Assembly: GCA_013397795.1 (NCBI GenBank)
Contig: VZTJ01006073.1
Span: forward strand, 877,622 to 941,621
Origin: Orthonyx spaldingii
Taxonomy: Eukaryota > Chordata > Aves > Passeriformes > Orthonychidae
DNA length: 64,000 nt
Direction: 5' to 3'
Shown: positions 26,901 through 35,645 of the stretch, piece by piece
How the letters are laid out: each line of letters opens with the position of its first letter
Position numbering within the stretch: the first letter of the stretch is position 1
The notes under the pieces: generated by a model
The model's database searches: none
What the model was told of the DNA's origin: nothing
The model's input: only the letters and a program-made list of their open reading frames with translations
Position numbers and translations under genes: made by a program

Positions 26901-29900
26901 GAGCAGAGGTGTGAACATTTCTAGACATCTGTCCTCGAAAGTCAGGCACAATGTTACAGCTGGGTCCTGGGCAAGGTCCAGGAAATGTCATTGTGCCTAT
27001 TTATAACTCCCCTGGGATTACACAGGGAGCTTTACTGGATGACTCCTTCAACTGCCCTGTTCAGCAGCCACGTCACTGGCTCCCTCATCAGGGAGGGTTT
27101 GATTAGTGCCACAAACAAAGCAAACCCCAGACCTGACTGTTGTGTCACCTGGCTCTGGATAACATCACACAGGGGAAGGAAAGCTCCTGTACAAGTGCAA
27201 AATCAGTGTCATGGCAAACAATGCCCACAGAAACCTCCAGCTCAGCAAGGAACATGAGCCTGTAACAGCAAATCCTTGGTGGAGGGTGTGAAGACTGAAC
27301 TCAGCTGCTGTCATTCCTCTTAACTCTTGCAGTAATGACTTTCCTCTGACCTCTGTGAATTCAAGAACTGGGGTGAGGTGAGGGGTGACAGATCCCTCAC
27401 AAGTGAATGCTGAGTCCCTTATAACCCCAGAGACATTAAAGGGGCTGCACAGAACACAGCTGAGAACAGAATATGATCCTATACCACTATTTAAAAACCT
27501 TGTAAAGAACCTAATTTATTGTTTTAAAAGCATTTATTTAAAAGCACTTCAAACCAATTCATTATTTTTTAAAGCATTTCCACTGTTCTTCACGTGGTTT
27601 GTGTTTCCCCTCTCACCTAGGAGCTACTTTTACCTCAGTTTTCAGGATAAATAATGGCTGCTGAGAATCACAGTAAATACTAAACCTACCAAAACCACCT
27701 GCTGCTTCCATGTTAAATTGTTGGTCTTCAAATGCATTGCACACACTCAACCCAAGCTTTTCATTCCCAAGCAATGTGGGGATTGCCACAAAGCAGACAG
27801 GGAAAACAGAGGCAGGGGCTTGGCATCAGCCAGAGAAGATACAACAGCACATGTGGCTCCTGGTCCTGACCAGGAAGAGCTCATCACCTCTCCTACAGAC
27901 AAACCACAGCTGGTTTGTAAGAATGAAGGTGTAATTTAAAGTTATTTAGTTCTGTTGGTTGCTGGTTTCCCCCTTCTCTCCAAGCCTGGTCATCACTGCT
28001 GACCTGACCAACAGTGGCACCCAGTGGAGGAGGTGCAGCCTGCACAGTTCAGTTTTCACAGGACACCCAAGTCACTTTAGAATTGGATTTTGCATTCATC
28101 CAGCATCCTGCCTGTGTCCTAGTCAGGCAGACAAAAAGGAGCCTGAGTAAGGAATTTAATTCTACATAGCAGAGAAAGCTGCAGCACAGCTCTCTGACAT
28201 TAACAGGAAGTTTTCCAAAATATGATTTCTATGAAACACGATTTTTTTGGTGCCACTAACAACAAGTTTACAGATCTGTGAGGAACAGAGATCACCCTAA
28301 AAGTGCACAGATTATTCTTTTCAGGGACAATTTTTTGTCATCAGCCTCAAGCAAACCAACATGGTGAGAACACAAAAGTTGCTGTGTTTACCTGCCAGAG
28401 CAAACTTGTCCTCCTGTACTCTTTTCTGGAGCTGCTTTATTTCAAAATCTTTCTCTGACACCAGTTTGTAGAGTCTGCAGTTCTCATCCCGGACCTCTCG
28501 GAGCTGATCCTGCAGCTGCTCATTCTCAGCCTCAAGAGAACTGGGAAAAAATATACCATAATGGCAAATAAGGTATAACTAAGTGCTCCTAGAAATCAAA
28601 TCATGAAACAACTGCATGGTAGATGAGCTGAGCTTACCAGGAATGAGTTTACTGATTTAAAAAGAATATCCTAAACCCCAGATTAGAACACAGGATGATT
28701 ATCTGATCTATTCAGTTAACTTCTTCTTAAATAAAAAAAAAAAAATCCGCACTTTCTTCAGCTGTCTGGGGCAAAATATCACAGACCAGGTGTAGTGAGG
28801 TTACCAAATAGTGTCATCTCAGTCTTACCTACCTGCTTCTTCAGAGGAAATCAGGCAGCATCCAGCATGTGGGACAGTCAGGCTTTATTTTCTGTACTTG
28901 ACAAAGCCAAGAGAAGCCAACAGAGCATCGACTACAAAGCTGCCCCTGGGCTCCTTTAAAACTGAATGTTTTAGAGCAGTTCATAAAAGACCAATTTCCT
29001 GTGTCCTCAGCAGATTCTCCTGGAACCCTGTGAGCACCAGCTTGTACTGTTAATGGTGCCTTTTGGAATTCATTTAGAAGCAGAGAATATCAAAAAAATC
29101 CCTCTGAATGGGAAGAAATAGCCTTGCTTCTCCTATTCTTCAGTACATTTAGCAACGTTTAAAGGTTTCATCTCTCTAAGACATCCAGAGAATGAGTAAC
29201 TTTAATCTCTTTGCTGTCCTTATGTGATGGGTCCTCCAAATATAAAATCCAGGAGCTGTGGCCTCAGGGGCTCAATCCAATTGTGGGAGTTCAGAATTAT
29301 CTGAGCTCCCTGACACAGGGTCCTTGAGAAAACTTGGGAATCAATCCAATTACCGACACACAGGTGATTTTTGGGCTGCCCACCTGACCCCAGCTGCTGC
29401 TGCTGGAAAATGCAGGTCTCCTGTGATTCCCATGTGGAAGTTCCTGGTACCTTACAGCATCTCAGATATCCTCAGACACCTAAATCAGATGGATTAATTG
29501 ACTCCTATTCTTACTTTCTACAGGGTAACCCAAAATGCTTACATTTTGGAGATTTGATTTGGATAAAGCCCAGTTGTTACAGGATGGACCTGTAGACACA
29601 GCCACAGCCAAATCAGATAAATCAGTAATAATCTCAATCTTTTCTATTCTGAAATTTTAGCAAGCTTTTAGCACCCATTGGACCTGAGAGCTTTTAAATG
29701 CACCCCCCATCTGCCCACGTCAGAATAAATGACCCCTCAAAGCACTGCCATAAACAGCACAGCCAGTTTAGGAGAGGATTCCCAGTCCATAATTAAGAAA
29801 TGCACTTGTGTTTCAAAGCTGCAAATCAAAGGGAGATCAAAGGCAGCTGTTTACAAAGGAGAAGAAAGCAAGGAGCAATGTGAGCAGAGGAGAGGCAGAA

Positions 29901-32900
29901 CTGAGCTATTCCCACATGAACCACTCAGAGAAGTGAGCAACAAAACCCAGATCCAATTAGAGGCACTTGAACCAAAAGATTTTGGACAGTTGGGGGATTA
30001 ACATGAAAAAAAGGTTCTAAGCTCTTAACACACCTGATCAAGTGAAGTCTTCTCAGAGCTGGAGTCCAAGTCCTGAGGAAAAGCACTTAGAGGAGGATGG
30101 ACAGAAATCCCAACTGCACAGAGCTGGAACCTCCTCTGAGGAACTTCCCACCCCACCCCAGAATGACTTTCCCTGTTACAGAGGCAGCAGATCCACCCCA
30201 GTGCCTCAGCTACAGAAAATGAGCCAAAAGAAATGGGCTGCAAAAGGTGCTCCTTTTCACTCTCCTTTAAGGAATCAGAGCCAGGTGAAGCTTATGAGCA
30301 GGGCTCTGCCTGCAATTCAGGTGGTTTTCCAAATTGCATGCCCTGTTCAGGCCAAAAAAGAATCACCAATTTAACTTTTGTCAAATTGTGTCTTTGCCAA
30401 CTCTTGTTACAGGTTCTCCACCTGATGGGGAGAGTCACTTAAATACATTCAAATATACCAAACAGAGAAGGGAGGATAAAGTTACAGAGAGAACATAACA
30501 GAGAGGCAGAAATATCAGTTAAACACTTGCCTAAACAAGATTTTGGAGAAGCATGGGAGGAAGGAAAAGAGAATTCCCAAGGCTCGGAGGAAGGGAGACT
30601 TCTGAGAGGAGAATGTTTTCCAAGTGCTGCTATAAACAAGAGTGACAAGCCGAAATCACTGCCACTGCAGGCCAGATGGAGTCCTGTGACCCTGGAACAA
30701 CCCTCTGATGTGTTGTCATGGGAATACTGCAGAGAACATCCTGGTGAATCCCTGCCAGAAACAAATCCTGCCTGGATCTGACACACTCACCACCCCCTCC
30801 TCTGCTGAGTGCGGATGTACGCAAGCAAAGGGGAATCCAGGGAAATCTGCTACACCTGCCATGTCAGACGGGGACTTCTGACACTCAGTGACACAGAAAG
30901 AGAGGTAAATAACATCTCTGGGGTTACTCAGGCCTAAAGGACTGAACTCCAAACAGCAGAGAACTGCTGGGCTTTCCTGTACTCTGCACACAGCACGTGA
31001 TGTGCCCCGGGAGCACCTAAATCCCTTTCCTCCACCAGACAAATATCTGAACTATGGGAATCAGCCTCTCAAAATTTTTCAAAAAAATCAGATTTCCATC
31101 ATCATCTTCTACAGATTATCAGAACAAAATGTTGAAGGGAACAGGACAGCTGGTAGAGGTCAGATCAGGAGCTTAACTTGGCAAATCAGACAGCTCTGGT
31201 GAGGCACTAGGGTGTGAAGGAATTTCTTCACCTGGCTTCACCACTGCCCCAGAGCAAAGCCCTGAACTGCCAGCACTGCAGACACCTTTGGGGTGTGTCC
31301 GACCTCAGACCTGTTCTAGTCAGGAAAAGAAGTATTAATTGGGTCAGAAGGAAAAGCTGACTCTGGGAGGAAGAGAAATGATCTGAGCTGCGGCTTCAAA
31401 TCTCTGCTCCAGTACTCAGCTCAAAAGAAAAACCAGATTAAGGGAGATCCACACCAAAATGCCCAATGTCCTGGTAATCTTGTGATCCACTAAATCAGGA
31501 TCCATTGCAAGGAAGGCCCAGGGAACACTCTCCTGTACTGCAGGCCTGTGGCTTGCTCCCATTAGCTGCTCTGCCTCTGTCCATCTTTGGAAATTATTCA
31601 TGTAGGGAACCTGTTTGCTAAAGGCTAGGCAGGAACTAATCAACAGTTTAGAGGATGCCTGATCCCACAAGGCTGGATTTTGCCAGATAGTACCTGGCTG
31701 CCCCTCACATGTCACCCTAAACCCTCTGTCCTTGCACCCTTCACTTGTAAAACACCGACAGTAAAGAGCACAGCACAACACTCTGAGGAAAATAAGGGAC
31801 AGGAAGAATCTCCTCAGGATAATGAAAGCCCAGTGTGTGAAGACAGAAAGTGTCCTGTCAGCTTAAGAATATTGAGTTTCATGAGATCATAAGCAAAATA
31901 TACTTCAGTGACTTCCTGAAGGAACAGTGCTGCCACCCCTTTACCTTTTGCTGCCATCTTCATTTACAGGGGGTCCTGTTTTAAACAGGTTTAGATCATT
32001 CAGGGTTTTTAAAGTCTCCCTGGTGCTGCCAGTGCCCTTCTGACTGCTCTGCTTTTCCTTCTTCCTCTCCATCACATTTTGCAGCCGCCTTCGCTGTTGC
32101 TCCTGATGAGCCTGAAACCGGCTTTTGAAATCTTCGTCCACTTTTGTGTCTGACTCCATTGTTTACTAAAAGCATAATGAGAAGAAAATAAAAAGTGACA
32201 GAGAGCAGGGATCAGCACTGCTCTGAAAAACATCCCCTTCTTCTGGCAGCTGCTCTGCAGCTTCTCCTCCCCGACCTCTGCCCAGTCTCCCACCACCTCC
32301 TCCTCCTCCTCCTCCTCCTCTCCAGCCCCGCAGCCTCACTTCCAGTGCCTTTTCCCATAAATGGCTTTTAAACAGCCCTTAAAAAAAAAAGTTCTTGGGT
32401 CTTTTTCACTCCAGAATTCAAAAGGCAACCTTTCAAAATGTTCTCAAACAGATCTGTTTCAATAAACATTTTAACAGAGGAGCAGGTTGGGGCCAAATCC
32501 AAGCCAATGTGGCAGCCAGGTTACGCTGGCTAAAGGGAGCAGGGAGTGTTTGGGACCATCCAGCTTCCCTGCCCACACCCAGGAAAGATGCAAATCCCCC
32601 CATTTTCAGGTTAATGGGAATTGACAAAGAAAAAAAATATTTTTCCTTATGCTCCCTTTGGGCAAGACAAGAGCGTGGCTTACACCTCTCCTCCAGATTT
32701 CTAATCACTGAGCGATAACATTAAATAACTAAATAATAAGATATTAATTATCAAAATATTTAATTATAAAAATATGTTATTAATAGATATTATTAAAGAA
32801 TACTATTGCTACCCAAACCTTATCTTATGATGACTAAAGACAGTTTCCTGATAAATTCGAGCTCCTTTCTCCTTCTGTTTGGCATTTATTGTCAGCAAAA

Positions 32901-34168
32901 AAACCCTCCAGCACCTTTGCTCTAGGAAAACCTATCTGTAAATACCTCCAAAGGCACGCCCTGCACTGAGTAATTAATGCAGGCCCTTTCCCACACTGAG
33001 GGAAATCCAATTATTGTGATTAATGCACCAAAATGCAGCAGGTCCCTTTGTGCCTGTGTGTACCTTATGGGCAGAGACTCACCTGGACAAGGTGCACTGA
33101 GGATTGACAAGTGCAAAGAGCAGAGTCTGGTGCCTCTGCACAGCCCACGGGGCTCTGGGCATGAGGGATCAAAGAATTACTGAATCATTGGGGTTGGAAA
33201 ATTAATTTTAATTGATTAAGGTTGATGCTGAGACTTGGAAAAAGCCTATAGAGATAAGGGGTTCGTTCCATTTACTTAAGGAAGCTTCAGAGGAAATTTA
33301 GACAGCCTTTCTGGTTTCAGTAACCTTTGGACTGATAACTAAATTTATAATTAGATTGGAGCTCTCTAAATTTGATGGGTTTAGCCACTGACCTTAAAGA
33401 TAGCAAAAATAAGCAAGAACATCTTCAAACAGTAGTTGTCTTTGTCCTGAAAATATCATAGAATTCTTAGAAGAGTAGCTGTTTTAGGCCTTAAATCACC
33501 TTCATAATTTTTCTCAGAATTTTCTTTACTTAGACTGCGTTACTGATTAATTTATTATTTTATAACTTATTGAGTTATTTACTTATCTACAGGCCAGAAA
33601 TGTGCACAGTACTGAAGGTGCAGCTCCATCACATAATGCCACAAAGGGAAAGCCCTTTGAGATCCTCGAGTCCAACCATCACCCCAGCGCCACCACCAAA
33701 CCCTGTCCCCAAGTGCCACATCCACATGGGTTTTGAACACTTCCAGGGATGGTGACTCCAACACTTCCCTGGGCAGCCTGTTCCAATGCCCAAGCACCTT
33801 TTGGCTGAAGAAATATTCCCGAATATCCCATCTAAACCATCCCTGGAGGGCTCCAAGGCAGGGTCACCTGGAGCAGGCGACACATGGACCCATCCAGGTG
33901 GGTTTGGAAAGTCTCCAGAGAAGGAGACTCCACGCCCTCCCTACACAGCTGTTCCAGCACCCTGCCACCCGCAGCGTAAAGAATTTCTTGCTCGTTTTGA
34001 GGCGGAACTTCTTGTGTTTCCGTTTATAAATTTTAATTGCCCACCTTCCGCCTTGCCCTGTGATCTGCCAGGACCTGCTAGGTCCTGGCAGCGCCGCGCT
34101 GTTTCCTCCCCCATCCCGGCAACTCCTGCCCGCGCTTCCCTCACCCCCCACGCCGGCCTACCCTTACC
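8767..34168 (-). CDS. CCDC13: CCDC13, coiled-coil domain-containing protein 13 (whole gene)
   Basis: Human CCDC13 is a centriolar-satellite protein needed for ciliogenesis and genome stability. Fifteen coding exons join in a single frame: 32159-31945, 28540-28392, 26515-26373, 24116-24027, 23798-23682, 22867-22763, 21564-21400, 20857-20681, 19272-19066, 18267-18161, 15964-15881, 15118-14999, 12741-12587, 9238-9139 and 8926-8767. The total is 2094 bases, 697 residues plus TAA, against about 715 in human. Landmarks shared with the human protein include AGDVAATKIVELAKKN, GSWRGRAQQILVLQSK, KGKHDDELIDAL and AAEVER..VTVLQKR. Nearly all of the protein is predicted coiled coil except a Ser/Pro-rich linker (about residues 457-515). 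Every intron is GT-AG and all phases agree, so the model is strong. Inclusion of the untranslated first exon at 34168 is inferred from a donor in a CpG island. Introns hold no recognised genes. Confidence 0.93.
9139..9238 (-). CDS. CCDC13: CCDC13 coding exon 14 (residues 612-645)
   Basis: Encodes AQARLLSHVRDRKELSEAL and STLPLQSQVEELCT, matching human DVPVESQMEELTTR. Phase fixes the acceptor at GAATCTACAG (before 9238) rather than the AG sites further inside. Donor GTATGT. Confidence 0.88.
12587..12741 (-). CDS. CCDC13: CCDC13 coding exon 13 (residues 560-612)
   Basis: Encodes VEESNNKVLEAKRRLQEEQ, then LEQQLEKLQVDAGSSTTAQK and a basic PPPRSRT end, matching human VEESNSKLLESERKLQEER. Acceptor CCCTGTCAG next to an A-rich run (on +) at 12749-12766, donor GTGAGG. 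Confidence 0.93.
14999..15118 (-). CDS. CCDC13: CCDC13 coding exon 12 (residues 520-560)
   Basis: Encodes SAGTGWDVLQVQFTEHRALL and KAAEVERSMLLELVTVLQK, matching human WQAAEVERDRLTEFVTVLQKR. Acceptor CTTCCCTCAG, donor GTACAG. The split codon is completed on both sides. Confidence 0.93.
15881..15964 (-). CDS. CCDC13: CCDC13 coding exon 11 (residues 492-520)
   Basis: Encodes TVSRMGHRLVESAATEPF and a short tail ending NTPPG, aligning with human VTSLGHTLVESALTRP. A second acceptor (TGTCCAG) lies 12 bases inside the exon in the same frame, so two isoforms differing by four residues are possible. Donor GTGGGT. Confidence 0.88.
16351..16650. repeat. 50-bp minisatellite in CCDC13 intron 10
   Basis: Units start at 16351, 16401, 16451, 16501, 16551 and 16601; the first five are essentially identical and the last is diverged and truncated. 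Each 50-bp unit is made of two related halves, one with TTGGGACATCCCATT and one with TTGGGCCATCCCATT. Because 50 is not a multiple of three and the unit has no stop, all plus frames read open; these are not genes. Confidence 0.95.
18161..18267 (-). CDS. CCDC13: CCDC13 coding exon 10, variable linker (residues 457-492)
   Basis: Found by splice sites and phase rather than strong similarity: acceptor CATTAACAG, 107 bases, donor GTAAGAAG, starting in phase 0 and leaving two bases, exactly what exons 9 and 11 need. It encodes KESAHPEDRSGAAYPPPSGA and a Ser/Gly tail, comparable in composition and place to the human linker containing GEGSSGREVSPAY. It breaks the coiled coil. Confidence 0.75.
19066..19272 (-). 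CDS. CCDC13: CCDC13 coding exon 9 (residues 388-456)
   Basis: Encodes SQQKQMQEILKGLSQKEDEN through LVADREAKVKELEEKIGQL, matching human MVAEREAKVRQLEMEIGQL. Acceptor TTTTACCAG, donor GTAGGC, phase 0 at both ends. Confidence 0.94.
20681..20857 (-). CDS. CCDC13: CCDC13 coding exon 8 (residues 329-387)
   Basis: Coiled coil starting KLAREHNTLQKSHKEL and ending with the conserved LEKGKHDDELIDALL. Acceptor ATCACTGCAG, donor GTACAG, phase 0 at both ends. Confidence 0.94.
21400..21564 (-). CDS. CCDC13: CCDC13 coding exon 7 (residues 274-328)
   Basis: Encodes VRELEHKLSQNK and later ARKLSFQDKNLLKIRSLEKE, matching human DPRKLSAQEKNLLRIRSLERE. Acceptor TGCCATAG, donor GTAAAA, phase 0 at both ends. Confidence 0.94.
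22763..22867 (-). CDS. CCDC13: CCDC13 coding exon 6 (residues 239-273)
   Basis: Encodes VLANEVGEDVNIQSLLTNSG and SWRGRAQQILVLQSK, almost identical to the human segment with WRGRAQQILVLQSK. Phase 0 at both ends; acceptor TTTTTCCCAG, donor GTGAGT. Confidence 0.95.
23682..23798 (-). CDS. CCDC13: CCDC13 coding exon 5 (residues 200-238)
   Basis: Encodes AESPELKALQEKLNTANLKV and TDYRNQLQSVRQELKLTQK, aligning with human TPEVKALQDRLVATNLKM and DLRNQIQSVKQEL. Phase 0 at both ends, donor GTACCA. Confidence 0.92.
24027..24116 (-). CDS. CCDC13: CCDC13 coding exon 4 (residues 170-199)
   Basis: Thirty codons from LQAATEKILSLGG to LKMLEGNL, phase 0 at both ends, acceptor TTCTTTTCCAG, donor GTAGGA. Sequence is less conserved than neighbouring exons, matching the variable human stretch before PEVKALQDRL, so identity rests mainly on frame, phase and order. 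Confidence 0.78.
26373..26515 (-). CDS. CCDC13: CCDC13 coding exon 3 (residues 122-169)
   Basis: Encodes GMSGLAGDVAATKIVELAKK followed by a coiled coil ending KVKELERG. AGDVAATKIVEL is one of the best-conserved stretches of the family. Acceptor TTCTTTGCAG, donor GTGAGG; ends in phase 0. Confidence 0.92.
28392..28540 (-). CDS. CCDC13: CCDC13 coding exon 2 (residues 72-122)
   Basis: Coiled-coil segment containing LREVRDENCRLYKLVSEKDF and EIKQLQKRVQEDKFALA, closely matching the human ENGRLYKLLKERDFEIKHL region. Acceptor TTTCCCAG, donor GTAAAC. It carries one base over into the next exon. Confidence 0.92.
31945..32165 (-). CDS. CCDC13: CCDC13 coding exon 1 (residues 1-72)
   Basis: The ATG is at 32159-32157, with six untranslated bases after the acceptor. 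It encodes MESDTKVDEDFKSRFQAHQE followed by a basic QQRRRLQ..MERKKEKQ stretch that matches the start of human CCDC13 (KAMQEMQHKRLQKQMEKKREK). Donor GTAAAG. It ends with two bases of a split codon. Confidence 0.9.
33640..33848 (-). mobile_element. CR1 LINE fragment, reverse orientation
   Basis: Contains GATCCTCGAGTCCAACCATC, CTGGGCAGCCTGTTCCAATG and AATATCCCATCTAAACC, all typical of the inverted CR1 3' region. Truncated and non-coding. Confidence 0.88.
33855..34035 (-). mobile_element. second CR1 LINE fragment, reverse orientation
   Basis: A different CR1 subfamily piece abuts the previous one: CTCCAGAGAAGGAGACTCCA, CAGCTGTTCCAGCACCCTG and the block around AAGAATTTCTTGCTCGTTTT. It ends next to the CpG island of CCDC13. 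Confidence 0.8.
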
Positions 34169-34300
34169 GCGTTCCCGAGGGCACCGCAGGGTGTCCCCGG
34201 CTGTCCCCGGTGCCTCCCGGGCGGCGGCGGCAGCGGAGGTGCGGCCCCGGCTGCGGGCCCCGCTCCCGGCCCGACGCGGTGCCCATGGCAACGGCAGCGC
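34168..34300 (-). promoter_or_regulatory. CCDC13: CCDC13 untranslated first exon and CpG-island promoter
   Basis: A CpG-rich block (about 34060-34460) contains a minus-strand donor (GCGG then TAAGGG, intron starting at 34167) facing the acceptor TTTTAG before 32165, which lies six bases ahead of the CCDC13 ATG. That makes this the likely first exon. Its upstream limit is a guess. CpG islands of this kind usually drive broadly expressed or ciliary genes and can be bidirectional, but no plus-strand gene was found. Confidence 0.55.
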
Positions 34301-34779
34301 GCGCCCTCCCCTCAGCGCGGCCGCCATGACGGCTCCCCCCTCCCGCGCCATCCCCGCACCCAGCCCGGCTCCTCGGGAACAGGAGCGGCTCCTTCTCCCC
34401 CCGCGGCGGCGGTAGGGACAGGAAAAGGCGTCGGCGCCCATCTCCATCCGTGTGGGAGCAGCCAAGGGCAGCAGGGTAATTGCAGCTGGGAATCTCGGAG
34501 AGCACCGGCTGGGAATTGCCTTTCCAGGAGTGCTGCACCCACGTCAGGTGGTTTTTATCCAGCTGGAGCGGCTCACGCCATCCCTCCGCAATGGGATGGG
34601 AGTTCTCCCCAACAAATCCATAGGCAAACGGTTGTTACCCTCCACTGCTCACTTATATTCGTAATCTCTCCCTGCTCTGTACAACAGGTCACAGTTGCAG
34701 TTTGCACCTGTAACATCCAAGACAGTCACCATGGAATATCAGCTAACAGAAGAAAACGAGCTTTTTTTAGAAATTGGCT
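34301..34779. other. interval between CCDC13 5' end and HIGD1A 3' end
   Basis: The CpG-rich flank (to about 34460) grades into ordinary sequence. An open frame of 77 codons beginning at 34695 on the plus strand has no recognisable similarity and is probably chance. Confidence 0.5.
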
Positions 34780-34785
34780 TTTATT
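34780..34785 (-). terminator. possible HIGD1A poly(A) signal
   Basis: AATAAA on the minus strand about 810 bases beyond the HIGD1A stop, a 3' UTR length plausible for this gene. The AT-rich neighbourhood makes chance occurrence possible. Confidence 0.35.
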
Positions 34786-35595
34786 TTCATGACTGCTGTT
34801 GGAGGTACAAGGGGTTTGAGTGTAAACTCACAGAGAAGGGTTTTAATACCTCAAAGGTGATGGGGGGCTTTTCAGATTTAAATGTTTTTAAATTTTCTGT
34901 GGGGAACAATACTGCAGAAATCAGCTAGATCATACACTTTAAAAGCATTAATCCATCAAATTAAGGTTTAGTTTTCACAATATGTATTTTAAATGTTACA
35001 TTTAAATGTTACTCAGAAGAACACTGTAAATAAAGTTACAAAATATCATAATCCAAGGGTGGGATATAGCAAAAATAGGGAGCCTGTGTCTTCGTTAACA
35101 ATGAATAAATATAACATTTAAATAGTTGCAACATACTTATCTCAAGCATTAAATAAAAAAATTAGATGTTTATATATCTCTCTCTCTCAATATTTTAGAA
35201 GTCATTTAGTGCTACTGGAAGCTTCTAAATTACAAAGTTGGAGGCAGAGGATAGAAAATGACAGCAAGGCATTCCTGACAGAAGCCAGTTCATTGTGGTT
35301 TTGGGCAACAACAGCAAAAGAAGTCAGCAGCTTTAGGACTGAGCTGAAGGGGAAGATAAAGGGATTGCACTCCACTAAATCCCCTAAAAAGTGGGATGTG
35401 GTGGTGTCACTCCGAGAGAGCCAGACCCCAGTACCCGCTCGGAAGCTGCCAGGCTCAGCACAGTGTACCATACACAGAATAGAACAATTCTCTAATGCCA
35501 TGTATTATTTGTTTTCCTCAAGAACCCCTCAGTGGGAGGTTTGGAGCTGCAGTGCACACGCCGCCACCAGGACAGGGATTTCAGAGAGCTTCCCA

Positions 35596-35645
35596 CTACT
35601 CCTTGGGCTTCTGCAGGTAATCCCGGTACATGGAATACAGCACGC
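35596..35645 (-). CDS. HIGD1A: HIGD1A terminal exon (residues 80-95, TAG)
   Basis: Encodes VLYSMYRDYLQKPKE followed by TAG (35598-35596), parallel to the human end GYSMYREFWAKPKP. Acceptor CCATCCTGCAG. Confidence 0.93.

Larger units (their letters stand above)
32166..34167. other. CCDC13 intron 1
   Basis: Contains a (CTC)n run (32297-32321), a strongly AT-rich block (about 32700-32820), and two reverse CR1 fragments near the CpG island. No coding exon was recognised. Confidence 0.6.

Noticed and set aside
33786..34465. Arg/Pro/Ala-rich frames on both strands at the CpG island
   Set aside because: High GC content removes stops; the stretch is CR1 plus promoter. No conserved protein was recognised.
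34695..34928. Plus-strand 77-codon frame near the HIGD1A 3' end
   Set aside because: The initiator context is ordinary, no family resemblance was seen, and it overlaps the likely HIGD1A 3' UTR on the other strand.
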